The position numbers were made by a program, and so were the translations under genes. Below are positions 17,995-25,435 of a DNA stretch of 64,000 nt, in pieces (position 1 is the first letter of the stretch; every line of letters begins with the position of its first letter). The notes under the pieces are model-generated. The model made no database searches. It saw nothing but the letters and a program-made list of their open reading frames with translations, and had not been told where the DNA came from. The stretch is from Oerskovia rustica. Lineage in GTDB: Bacteria; Actinomycetota; Actinomycetes; Actinomycetales; Cellulomonadaceae. Location of the stretch: assembly GCF_014836555.1 (NCBI RefSeq), contig NZ_JACSQQ010000003.1:109008-173007 (forward strand). The letters are read 5' to 3'.

Positions 17995-19227
17995 TCAGGC
18001 GCAGGCCGCGTGCTCGTCTGCACTCAACCTCGACGGATCACGCACGATCGCGGCCCCGACCAGGTCAGCGTCGACCGCCGTCACGGCGAGCTCGCCCTCG
18101 AGCGGTCCGGCCTCAGCGAGAACGACGGCGTCGCTCCCCTCTGCCTTCCCGCCCGCGCCGGCGCTCTCGGTGTCGAGCACGAACACGCACAGGGTTCCCG
18201 AGGGCGACGCAAAGACGGCGCCCGCGGGCACGGTCCCGACCGTTCGAGGCTCGGCAACTGAGATACGGACGCCTGAGACGGTCGCGCGCGGAGCGCCCTC
18301 CTCGGATGCCGTGACCGTGGCCCCACCCTTGACGAGCGCGGTGTACAGAGCGTCCACCTCGGGAGCCTCGGGCGTGAGCGACGTGAGCGGGAGCTGGGTG
18401 GCGCGCAGGTGCGCGATGAACGGACCTGGGAGGCCGAGCACGCGCAGGGGCGCCTCTCCCGACTTCTCCACCGCGAGGGACGTCGGCCGGTCCGGCCCGG
18501 TGAGCAGTGCGTCGCCTGCGGCGAGGCGGGCGCCGACCGTCGCGCCGACCTGCCGCACCTGCGCGACCCCTGGCGGGACGTAGATGGTGAGCCCGGGGGT
18601 GAAGATGCCGGTCTCGGCCGCGCCGACGGACTTCTGGTAGGCCTTGACAGCCTTGGTCATGCTCGCCGAGAACGCGTTGTCCCGACCGAGGGTGTTGGCA
18701 TGACCGGTCGCGGCAAGGTAGGCGGAGAGCTCGGCCACGTCACTGCCCTTGGCGCCCTCGCCGAGCTCACGGTAGAAGGGCTGTGCACCCAGGTGGGCGC
18801 GTAGCTTCACCCCGTCGAGGCTCACCAGGTCCCGACCCTGGGTGATCTCGTCCCCGGAGGCGACGTGCAGAGACGTGACCAGGCCGTCGACCTGAACAGC
18901 GACGGGGGCCGAGGGGGCGAGGTCGAACACCAGGACAGCCTCCTGGATGTAGTTTCGTTCGCGCTCCCCCACGACGACCGTCGCGGGCAACGGGTCACGG
19001 ACGGCCTGCTCCTCGATGTCCGCCGCCTGCGGAAGCACTACGAAGAGTGCCAGGAGCGGCAGCGCCCAGAGTGCGATGACCGGCGCGAAGAATCGCACGC
19101 TCGAACCCCTCGCCGTACCTGGGGGTCGGTCAACCCCTCGTCGCAGAGCCTTCCTGCCGAACACCCCGTCATCCTCCCGACCGCGAACAGACACAACTGC
19201 GCGAGACGCACTCCGAACGATTTTCAT
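17995..19227 (-). CDS. MacA-like periplasmic adaptor with peptidoglycan-binding domain
   Basis: This is a membrane-anchored extracellular adaptor of the ABC system. The ATG at 19227 has GGGAGA upstream and gives 410 aa; the frame extends further upstream without a good site. Residues 1-45 are basic and cytoplasmic, with a membrane helix at about 46-70 (FFAPVIALWALPLLALFVVL). A biotinyl-lipoyl/HlyD-like stretch (VDGLVTSLHVASGDEITQG) and a PG_binding_1-like segment at about 146-209 (AKGSDVAELSAYLAATGH to KAVKAYQKSVG) follow. A final beta-rich domain has MacA-like features (GTVPAGAVFASPSGTLCVFV). A MacA fold carrying a peptidoglycan-binding insert suits a Gram-positive wall. Confidence 0.78.
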   Translation of the reverse strand: MKIVRSASRAVVSVRGREDDGVFGRKALRRGVDRPPGTARGSSVRFFAPVIALWALPLLALFVVLPQAADIEEQAVRDPLPATVVVGERERNYIQEAVLVFDLAPSAPVAVQVDGLVTSLHVASGDEITQGRDLVSLDGVKLRAHLGAQPFYRELGEGAKGSDVAELSAYLAATGHANTLGRDNAFSASMTKAVKAYQKSVGAAETGIFTPGLTIYVPPGVAQVRQVGATVGARLAAGDALLTGPDRPTSLAVEKSGEAPLRVLGLPGPFIAHLRATQLPLTSLTPEAPEVDALYTALVKGGATVTASEEGAPRATVSGVRISVAEPRTVGTVPAGAVFASPSGTLCVFVLDTESAGAGGKAEGSDAVVLAEAGPLEGELAVTAVDADLVGAAIVRDPSRLSADEHAACA

Positions 19228-19270
19228 GACGGGATTCTCCCGACCAGGTTCTCTCGACGGTACCGAAACA

Positions 19271-19771
19271 TCATCCGCCGGTCGCGCAGCTTGGCCGCTC
19301 GATCCCTGCCTCCTCGAGGGCGACAAGGATCTCCTCGAGCGTATCCGGCGGCTCTATACCGTTCCTCTCCAAGCAATCACGGAAGAACATCGCCGTGTCC
19401 GACGTGTCCTCGTTCGCCACTTGCCACTTCCTGTCGAGGTGCTCGAACTCGCTCCCGTAACATTCGGCCTCGACACCCTCGTCAATGGCGGCCTGAGCGA
19501 TCGAGTAGCTGATCACCGCGCTCGACACGTCACCACCCAGCACCTCGAACCCGGCCCCGTTCATGCAGGCGACGTACCGCCTGAAACCGGCCTCATACTC
19601 TTCACGGTCGACCTCGTCGTCCTCCAGCGCGGAGGCCTGCTCGGCCGACATCTCCACCTGTGGTGACGTCACAAGAGTCGAATCACTCTCCGTACCGCCA
19701 GAAACGCAGCCCGACGCCACGACGAGGAGCAGCGATGCCACTGCGCCACTCAGTGCGGTTCTTGATTTCAC
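19271..19771 (-). CDS. Small cysteine-containing lipoprotein of the secreted-peptide operon
   Basis: Function unknown. It is 166 aa from a GTG start, with signal peptide and lipobox VASGC (Cys22), then a Ser/Thr/Glu-rich linker. The mature domain is acidic and contains four Cys: FRRYVACMNGAGFEV, EAECYGSE, FFRDCLERNG and PSCATGG near the end. Two C-x-x-x-G patterns (CMNGAG, CLERNG) suggest an internal duplication. It sits between the two secreted-peptide genes, behind a strong hairpin, and the adaptor gene. An immunity, binding or chaperone role is a reasonable guess. It would be displayed on the outer membrane face in the same envelope layer as the adaptor. Confidence 0.75.
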   Translation of the reverse strand: MKSRTALSGAVASLLLVVASGCVSGGTESDSTLVTSPQVEMSAEQASALEDDEVDREEYEAGFRRYVACMNGAGFEVLGGDVSSAVISYSIAQAAIDEGVEAECYGSEFEHLDRKWQVANEDTSDTAMFFRDCLERNGIEPPDTLEEILVALEEAGIERPSCATGG

Positions 19772-19795
19772 GATTCACCCATCTCGACAGATCAA

Positions 19796-19835
19796 TGTTC
19801 GAGCGGCACGATTGAGGCATCGTGCCGCTCGAACA
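19796..19835 (-). terminator. Hairpin (attenuator/terminator) between peptide genes and lipoprotein gene
   Basis: TGTTCGAGCGGCACGAT (19796-19812) pairs perfectly over 17 bp with ATCGTGCCGCTCGAACA (19819-19835) around a 6-nt loop, 17 bp after the stop of the second peptide gene. It would cut transcription between the peptide genes and the lipoprotein/adaptor/ABC genes. This is as expected where secreted peptides are needed in large excess over their helper proteins. Confidence 0.85.
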
Positions 19836-19851
19836 GGAGAGAAGCCCGGGA

Positions 19852-20214
19852 CTACGTGTAGAGAGTCCCCTTCACCCGAATGAGGTTTCCCGTGTAGAAG
19901 GTGTGCTCGCCGCCCACCGTCTCCGACAGCTGCAATGTCGCGAGCGTGGCGCTGTACTTCCAGCTCGACACGTATCCCGGCTGACCGTTGCGCGAGTACT
20001 TCAGGCGAATACCGAACTCCCCGCAGCCCTTCGTGCCCCACGTCTCACCGTAGGTTGCCGTGGTCCGTCCGGCTGCCGAGCCCTTGGTCGCGAGGACCCC
20101 GTGCGTGCAACCCATCGACGTGCTGCCGATCGCCTGCGCCGGGAGCGCGACGACCCCTCCGGACAGCGTGACCGCGATCGCCGCAGCGATCAGACTTCTC
20201 GTGAGAATCTTCAT
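19852..20214 (-). CDS. Small secreted two-cysteine peptide B
   Basis: The 120-aa product has a classical Sec signal peptide, with cleavage likely after ALPAQA, leaving about 92 residues. The mature part has two Cys (SMGCTHG, TKGCGEF) and ends IRVKGTLYT. It is clearly related to the next gene upstream: shared are A-(S/T)-YGE, the GCG or ACG motif, G-(I/L)-R-(L/V)-KYSR-(N/D)-G, PGYV, QLS-x-TVGG-x-HT and the C-terminal T-x-YT. No family was recognised; it lacks the W-x-YG and YSxYYH pattern of lactococcin 972 proteins. A bacteriocin, toxin or wall-signal peptide is inferred from the operon. The ribosome binding site is weak. Confidence 0.78.
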   Translation of the reverse strand: MKILTRSLIAAAIAVTLSGGVVALPAQAIGSTSMGCTHGVLATKGSAAGRTTATYGETWGTKGCGEFGIRLKYSRNGQPGYVSSWKYSATLATLQLSETVGGEHTFYTGNLIRVKGTLYT

Positions 20215-20247
20215 CGAAAGCTCATTTCAATCGCCAGCGGTTGGAGG

Positions 20248-20601
20248 TCAGGTGTAGATCGTCTTTTCCACCTTCTTGTCGTAGCCGACGGTGTGGATCC
20301 CGCCCACCGTGCCGCTGAGCTGGTAGGTGACGATCTGGCTGCCCCACTTCTGGCTCGTCACATATCCCGGCACACCATCCCTCGAGTACTTGACTCGCAA
20401 GCCCACACTGCCGCACGCTCCGTCGAAAGATTGGAACGACTCGCCGTACGACGCGTTGGTGTACCCTGCGAACGAACTAGAATTGCTCTTCGGGCACATC
20501 GCAGTTGCGCGCCCGATAGCACTGGCGGAGGACACTCCTCCGGCCAGAGCGAGCGCGACGCCAAACGCCACGGCCACTCGAAGCCGATTCTTCTTCAACA
20601 T
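20248..20601 (-). CDS. Small secreted two-cysteine peptide A
   Basis: This is the first gene of the operon, 117 aa from the ATG at 20601, with GGAGG and GGGGA upstream. The Sec signal peptide ends near SSASA, leaving about 90 residues. The mature part has two Cys (TAMCPKS, GACGSVG) and shares with peptide B the core VGLRVKYSRDGVPGYVTS, TYQLSGTVGGIHT and the C-terminal ending IYT. The frame stays open far upstream, but that part has no signal and no start context. Tandem related peptides next to an ABC system with a wall-binding adaptor suggest a two-peptide antimicrobial or a self-sensing system. No family was recognised. Confidence 0.78.
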   Translation of the reverse strand: MLKKNRLRVAVAFGVALALAGGVSSASAIGRATAMCPKSNSSSFAGYTNASYGESFQSFDGACGSVGLRVKYSRDGVPGYVTSQKWGSQIVTYQLSGTVGGIHTVGYDKKVEKTIYT

Positions 20602-21135
20602 TCTCCCCTGATTCCTCCAGGCCACCGCGGCAAGACAAGTTGCAGCAGCGACGCATGGATAGCTTGCCAGGTCACATATCGCGTCGGCGACATCGGATCG
20701 TCCCAGCCCGTCAACCTCATCCATGAGGCCGCGGTTTCGACCGTAGCCAGGCCGGGCAATGCTGTCAACCCTGACCGAAAGCATGCGGTGATGCCGATGA
20801 GCCGCCCCCGGTCAAACTCAAGGCATGGCGAAACGCCTTGCAATCAAGGAATCTGATCGGATAGCAGAAGATCGCACGGCGAGCCGCCACAAGAGCGCCA
20901 GGCGCCATTGCGAGCCTGGCCATGGCACCCCAAGGACGAAACGAGAAATGGAGAGGCGTGAATATTCACACCACGTCCGCTCTCGACCCCCTCGCAGACG
21001 CCCACGGCGACCAGAGCGGCAGCGGATCGACCAGGGAGTTATCTGTAAAGACTCCTGCCAATGGCGAGGATTGGAGCACTCTATCGAGTTCGCACAATGC
21101 CCGTCAAGGGGCTGCCGACGACCGTGAGACGCCGA
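20602..21135. other. Gene-poor, AT-richer interval upstream of the secreted-peptide operon
   Basis: This 534-bp stretch has visibly lower GC than its neighbours and no convincing gene. A plus-strand ATG frame at 20825-21127 begins with plausible residues but turns into Arg-rich sequence and lacks a good ribosome binding site. GTGAATATTCAC at 20958-20969 is a perfect palindrome sharing TGAATATTCA with the site upstream of livJ. GTTATCTGTAAAGACTC near 21036-21052 is the most AT-rich spot. The promoter of the peptide operon should lie in 20602-20790. Remnant or horizontally acquired DNA is possible. Confidence 0.4.
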
Positions 21136-21165
21136 CGGCCCCTGAGCCTCTCGGTCCAGGGGCCG
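21136..21165 (-). terminator. Terminator downstream of the polar amino acid importer
   Basis: CGGCCCCTG (21136-21144) pairs with CAGGGGCCG (21157-21165) around a 12-nt loop, 34 bp past the stop of the minus-strand ATPase gene. It closes the importer operon. Confidence 0.7.
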
Positions 21166-21199
21166 CCGTCCGCGCCGGGCGCTGGGGCGGGCTCAGGTC

Positions 21200-22054
21200 C
21201 TACAGCACGTGCGCCAGGAACTCCCGGGTCCGCTCCTCGCGCGGGTTCGTGAGCACCTCGCGGGGGTCGCCCTGCTCGACGATGACGCCGTCGTCCATGA
21301 ACACCACGTGGTCGCCGACCTCGCGCGCGAAGCCGATCTCGTGGGTCACGACGATCATCGTCATGCCGCTCTCGGCGAGGTCGCGCATGACCGCGAGGAC
21401 CTCGCCCACGAGCTCGGGGTCGAGCGCCGACGTCGGCTCGTCGAACAGCATGAGCTCGGGGTCCATCGCGAGCGCCCGCGCGATCGCGACGCGCTGCTGC
21501 TGACCACCCGAGAGCTGGGCCGGGTAGTGGTCCATGCGGTCCGCGAGGCCGACCCGTTCGAGCAGCTCCACGGCTCGCGCCCTGGCCTGCGCCCGCGACA
21601 GCCCGCGGACCTGCACCGGCGCCTCCATGACGTTCTGGAGCGCCGTCATGTGCGGGAACAGGTTGAAGCGCTGGAACACCATGCCGATGCGCGACCGCTG
21701 CTCCGCGATCACCTTGGGGTGCAGGCGGTGCAGCCGCTTCTTGCCGTTCTTGTCGACCTCGCGGTAGCCGATCAGGTCGCCGTCGACGTAGATGCGTCCC
21801 GCCGTGAGGTCCTCGAGCTCGTTGATGCAGCGCAGCAGCGTGGACTTGCCCGAGCCCGACGGGCCCAGCACGACGCACACCGAGCCCCGCGGCACCTCGA
21901 GGTCCACGCCCTTGAGGACGTGCACGTCACCGAAGGCCTTGTGTACCCCGGCGATCTCCACCATGGGCGCGACGGACGCGTCGGCGAGCGACGCCGTCGG
22001 GCCCGTCGCCGCGGCCGCTGCGCCGGACGTGCTGTCGAGTGCGTCCGCGGTCAC
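21200..22054 (-). CDS. glnQ: Polar amino acid ABC transporter ATP-binding protein (GlnQ type)
   Basis: This is the ATPase of a polar amino acid importer. The GTG at 22054 overlaps the permease stop (GTGA) and has GGAGG upstream, giving 284 aa. After an Ala-rich N-terminal extension of about 30 residues come Walker [16 protein letters not shown], signature [15 protein letters not shown], Walker [15 protein letters not shown] and switch [12 protein letters not shown], typical of GlnQ/HisP/ArtP. An insertion of about 20 basic residues ([18 protein letters not shown]) sits between Walker A and the Q-loop, as in several actinobacterial homologues. The substrate cannot be fixed between Gln, Glu, Arg, cystine and others. 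Confidence 0.9.
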   Translation of the reverse strand: MTADALDSTSGAAAAATGPTASLADASVAPMVEIAGVHKAFGDVHVLKGVDLEVPRGSVCVVLGPSGSGKSTLLRCINELEDLTAGRIYVDGDLIGYREVDKNGKKRLHRLHPKVIAEQRSRIGMVFQRFNLFPHMTALQNVMEAPVQVRGLSRAQARARAVELLERVGLADRMDHYPAQLSGGQQQRVAIARALAMDPELMLFDEPTSALDPELVGEVLAVMRDLAESGMTMIVVTHEIGFAREVGDHVVFMDDGVIVEQGDPREVLTNPREERTREFLAHVL

Positions 22055-23094
22055 GGGGTCACCTCCAGGAAGGGGTCGGCGTTCGCGGTCGTGCCCGACG
22101 CCGCTATCGCCTCCTGCTTGCTCGGCTTCTTCGGGCCCTTGCCCGGCTTGCGACGACGAGACGAGCCCGTCGACGTGCCGAACCCGCGCCCGTAGTGCTG
22201 CTCGATGAAGTGCTGGCCGACCATGAGGATGCTCGTGATCAGCAGGTACCAGATCGCCGCGACCATGAGCAGCGGGATCGGGAGGAAGATGCGGTTCGCG
22301 ATCGCGTTGGACGCGAACGTCAGGTCCAGGCTGAACGGCACCGCGAGGACCAGCGACGTGGTCTTGAGCATCGAGATCGTCTCGTTGCCCGTCGGCGGGA
22401 CGATCACGCGCATGGCCTGCGGCAGGATGATGCGGCGCAGGATCTTGCCGTCCTTCATGCCCAGCGCCTTGGCGGCCTCGGCCTGCCCCGGGTCGACCGA
22501 CCCGAGACCGGCGCGCACGATCTCCGCGAGGTACGCGGCCTCGTTGAGCGCCAGGCCCAGGATCGCGGCGCGCGCAGCCGTGAAGAGGTCGGCGGTGTCG
22601 AACACGAACCACTCGGGCCCGAACGGGATCCCCAGGCTGAGCTTGGGGTACAGGACAGAGATGAGGCCCCAGAACACGAGCTGCGTGTAGATCGGGGTGC
22701 CGCGGAAGAACCAGATGTAGAACCAGCTCGTCGCGCGCATGACCGGGTTGTCCGAGCGCCGCATGATCGCCAGGATCACCGCGAGCACGACCGCGATGGC
22801 CATCGAGGAGAACGTCAGGATCAGGGTCCAGCCCACGCCGCGCATGATCTGCACGTCCCGCAGGTAGAGCCAGACGACGTCCCACCGGAACTTCTCGTTG
22901 GTGACCAGGCCGTGCACGGCCATGGCCGCGAGGACCAGGAGGACCACGGCCGCCGCCCAGCGCCCCGGCCGCGGCACCGGGACCGCGTGGATGCGGTCCG
23001 GTATCCGGTCTGCGGGCTTGGTCGCCGTGCCGTGGCTCGCTGGGCCACCGCTCGGGCGACCGTCGGGAGTCGGGGTGCTGGGCGGCTGGGCCAT
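22051..23094 (-). CDS. Polar amino acid ABC transporter permease
   Basis: This is the membrane subunit, 347 aa from the ATG at 23094, which follows AGAGGTAG. The N-terminal 55 residues are Pro-rich and cytoplasmic; about five to six membrane segments follow. The conserved loop [20 protein letters not shown] is the EAA motif that docks onto the ATPase, and [16 protein letters not shown] is the HisM/GlnP hallmark. The C-terminal tail is basic ([16 protein letters not shown]). A single permease gene is present, so the channel is presumably a homodimer. It overlaps the ATPase start by four bases and lies 29 bp after the nearer binding-protein gene. Confidence 0.9.
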   Translation of the reverse strand: MAQPPSTPTPDGRPSGGPASHGTATKPADRIPDRIHAVPVPRPGRWAAAVVLLVLAAMAVHGLVTNEKFRWDVVWLYLRDVQIMRGVGWTLILTFSSMAIAVVLAVILAIMRRSDNPVMRATSWFYIWFFRGTPIYTQLVFWGLISVLYPKLSLGIPFGPEWFVFDTADLFTAARAAILGLALNEAAYLAEIVRAGLGSVDPGQAEAAKALGMKDGKILRRIILPQAMRVIVPPTGNETISMLKTTSLVLAVPFSLDLTFASNAIANRIFLPIPLLMVAAIWYLLITSILMVGQHFIEQHYGRGFGTSTGSSRRRKPGKGPKKPSKQEAIAASGTTANADPFLEVTP

Positions 23095-23123
23095 GGCTAC
23101 CTCTGTTCTGTCAGGGGATCGGC

Positions 23124-24047
23124 TCAGGAGACCACGGGGTTGAGCTCGGCCGTGGTCACCGCACCGGAGGTGTTGCCCCAGGTGTCGAGGATGGTCGTGT
23201 AGTCGCTGTCGTCCATGAGCTTCTGCACCGCGGCCTGGACGGCCTGCGTGAGCGCGGTGTCGTCCTTGGCGATCGCGATGCCGTGCAGCGAGTCGGCGAA
23301 GATGTCGCCGAGCTGCTCGATCTGGCCACCGGTCTGCGTCACGGCGTACGCCACGACCTGCGAGTCCGCGTACATGACGTCGGCCTTGCCACCGACGAGG
23401 TTCGTCGTGACGTCGGCCTGGCTCGCGTAGCGCAGCGGCGTGATGTCCGCCTTGCCCGCAGCCTCGCAGTCCGCCATCAGCCCGTCGAGCGCGTCGTCCT
23501 CGACCGTGCCGGTCTGGACGGCGATGCTCAGGCCGCACACGTCGGACGGGTCGACGTCCTTGGGGTTGCCCTTGGCCACGGCGAACGCCTCGCCCGCACG
23601 GAAGTAGCTGACCATGTCGACCGCGGCCGTGCGCTCCGGCGTGATCGTGAAGCCCGAGATGCCGATGTCGTACTTGCTGCCGATCGCGGGGATGATCGAC
23701 GCGAAGTCGGCGTTGGTGACCTCGACGTCGAGACCCAGGACGGCACCGATCGCCTTGGCGAGGTCGACGTCGTACCCGACGATGGTCTTGCCGTCGTCGC
23801 CGATGAACTCGGCCGGGGCGTAGGTCGCGTTGGTGCCGACCGTCAGGGTGCCGGCCTCGACGACGTCGGCCGGGAGCATCGCCGCGATCGTCTCGTCCTT
23901 GGCGATGGTCGACGGGTCGAACGCCTCGGCGGACGAGCCGCCCTCGGTGGGCGAGGAACCAGAGCCCGAGGAGGCGTCGGTGCACGCCGTGAGCGCGAGG
24001 GTCGCGGCGATGGCGGTGAGGGCGGTGAGGACGGGCAGCCTGCGCAT
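23124..24047 (-). CDS. Polar amino acid ABC transporter substrate-binding lipoprotein, copy 1
   Basis: This is an extracellular binding protein, 307 aa from the ATG at 24047. The lipobox ALTAC makes Cys22 the lipid anchor, followed by a Ser/Gly-rich linker. The mature part is a type II periplasmic-binding fold (SBP_bac_3), with TVGTNATYAPAEFI, IVGYDVDLAKAIGAV, YDIGISGFTITPERT and CGLSIAVQTGTVEDD. It is a close paralogue of the next binding-protein gene upstream, sharing the odd KGNPKDVDP stretch. Two Cys in the mature part (about positions 175 and 205) could form a disulfide. It sits directly before the permease gene. Confidence 0.9.
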   Translation of the reverse strand: MRRLPVLTALTAIAATLALTACTDASSGSGSSPTEGGSSAEAFDPSTIAKDETIAAMLPADVVEAGTLTVGTNATYAPAEFIGDDGKTIVGYDVDLAKAIGAVLGLDVEVTNADFASIIPAIGSKYDIGISGFTITPERTAAVDMVSYFRAGEAFAVAKGNPKDVDPSDVCGLSIAVQTGTVEDDALDGLMADCEAAGKADITPLRYASQADVTTNLVGGKADVMYADSQVVAYAVTQTGGQIEQLGDIFADSLHGIAIAKDDTALTQAVQAAVQKLMDDSDYTTILDTWGNTSGAVTTAELNPVVS

Positions 24048-24201
24048 GGGGGTCTCTCGTTTCGTGGTGGTGATCTCCGGCGCCGGCCTCAGGGGGGTGG
24101 GTCGTGCACCGCGCAACGCGGGCAGCACGGAGCGGCGCCGCACCGTTGCCCTTCCAGTTTCCCGCGCGGGCGGCCGGACTGGCAAAACGGGGGCGCGCGA
24201 C

Positions 24202-24267
24202 GGTGCCGGTCCCGAGGGCGGTCAGCCCGTCGGACGCGGCTGCCCGACCGACGGCGGGACCGGCACC
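24202..24267 (-). terminator. Long stem-loop between the two binding-protein genes
   Basis: GGTGCCGGTCCCG (24202-24214) pairs perfectly over 13 bp with CGGGACCGGCACC (24255-24267). A second stem, CCGTCGG (24227-24233) with CCGACGG (24248-24254), stacks inside it. It begins 11 bp after the stop of binding-protein copy 2 and 155 bp before copy 1. It may end or attenuate transcripts from the upstream copy, setting the ratio of the two proteins. Confidence 0.75.
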
Positions 24268-24277
24268 ACACGCAGCG

Positions 24278-25207
24278 TCAGGATGCCGGCGGGTTGACCA
24301 CGGCCTCGTCGAGAGCGCCCTCCTCGTTGCCCCAGGAGGCCAGGATGTCGGTGAACGTGCCGTCCTCCATGAGGACCGTGAGGGCCGCCTGGATCGCGGC
24401 CGCGAGCTCGGTGTCGGCCTTCGCGGTCACGATGCCCTGGGGCGCCGAGTCGAAGACCTCCCCGATCTGCTCGATCTGGCCCTTCGTCTGCTCGATCGCG
24501 TAGGACACGATGGGCGAGTCCGCGTACATGATGTCGGCCTTGCCGCCGACGAGGTTGGTCGTCGCGTCCGCCTGGTTGTCGTAGCGCAGGATCTGGAGCG
24601 GCTGCTCGCCGTCCTCCTCGCACGTCGTGCTGATCTCGGCTGCGCCGTCGTCCTCGACCGTGCCCGTCTGGACCGCGACGGTCAGCCCGCAGATGTTCGT
24701 CGGGTCGACGTCCTTCGGGTTGCCCTTCTGCACCGAGAACGCCTCGCCCGCGTTGAAGTAGCTGATCATGTTGGCCTCGGCCATGCGCTCGGCCGTGATC
24801 GTGAACGACGAGATCCCGACGTCGTACTTGGTCCCCAGCGCCGGGATGATGCCGGGGAAGTCCGCCGACTCGACGACGACCTCGAGCCCCAGGACCGCGC
24901 CCACGGCCGAGATGATGTCGATGTCGTACCCGACCGGCGTCGAACCGTCCGCCGCGATGAACTCGGCCGGCGCGTACTCGGTGTTCGACGCGACGACGAG
25001 CTTGCCCGCGCTCGCGATCTCGGCCGGCAGCAGCGCCGCCGCGGCGTCGTCCTTCTGCACCGACGTGAGGTCGAAGGGGGTCACCGTCGCCGTCTCGTCC
25101 GAGGCGCCGGCAGACGAGGAGTCGGCGGGCTGCGAGGCGTCCGTACAGGCCGTGAGCGCCAGGGTCGCAGCGGCCGCGACCGCGACGAGGAGTGGCATCT
25201 TGCGCAT
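24278..25207 (-). CDS. Polar amino acid ABC transporter substrate-binding lipoprotein, copy 2
   Basis: This is the paralogue of the preceding feature, 309 aa, with the ATG at 25207 set by GGAG at five-base spacing. The lipobox ALTAC makes Cys21 the anchor. The mature domain matches copy 1 across its length (VGYDIDIISAVGAVLGLEV, YDVGISSFTITAERM, VQTGTVEDD, TTNLVGGKADIMYADS), but pocket-lining stretches differ, so ligand preference may differ. Two Cys are again present (NICGL, STTCEED). Divergence of the two copies implies an old duplication. TAGAGT about 35 bp upstream could be its -10 element. Confidence 0.9.
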   Translation of the reverse strand: MRKMPLLVAVAAAATLALTACTDASQPADSSSAGASDETATVTPFDLTSVQKDDAAAALLPAEIASAGKLVVASNTEYAPAEFIAADGSTPVGYDIDIISAVGAVLGLEVVVESADFPGIIPALGTKYDVGISSFTITAERMAEANMISYFNAGEAFSVQKGNPKDVDPTNICGLTVAVQTGTVEDDGAAEISTTCEEDGEQPLQILRYDNQADATTNLVGGKADIMYADSPIVSYAIEQTKGQIEQIGEVFDSAPQGIVTAKADTELAAAIQAALTVLMEDGTFTDILASWGNEEGALDEAVVNPPAS

Positions 25208-25435
25208 GAGAGCTCCGATCGGGTGGGTACGTCGAGGCGCGTCACTCTAGGGGTGATACGTCTCGCTCGCGTCACGGACGGGTTTCGGTTCGGCACCTGG
25301 CCAGCCCGGGTACCCCTCGGCAGACCACCCTGCGAAAAGGAAGCGACCCTCACCAACCACCTGCGCTACTGTCGGCGCGCACCGACAGCCGGCCGCCACC
25401 GACGGCAGCCGCACGCCTCCGGAGGGGAGCCGCCC

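Noticed and set aside
19852-20601. Lactococcin 972 family assignment for the two secreted peptides
   Set aside because: Gene order is reminiscent, but the W-x-YG and YSxYYH signature is missing; I keep only a bacteriocin-like inference.
20825-21127. Plus-strand 100-codon frame in the AT-richer interval
   Set aside because: The first codons look gene-like, but there is no good ribosome binding site, the later sequence is Arg-rich and no family is recognisable.
25208-25370. Cysteine-type leader peptide upstream of the binding-protein gene on the minus strand
   Set aside because: A frame with Cys-Ala-Arg-Cys runs across the start, but it lacks the usual leader pattern and a separate ribosome binding site.
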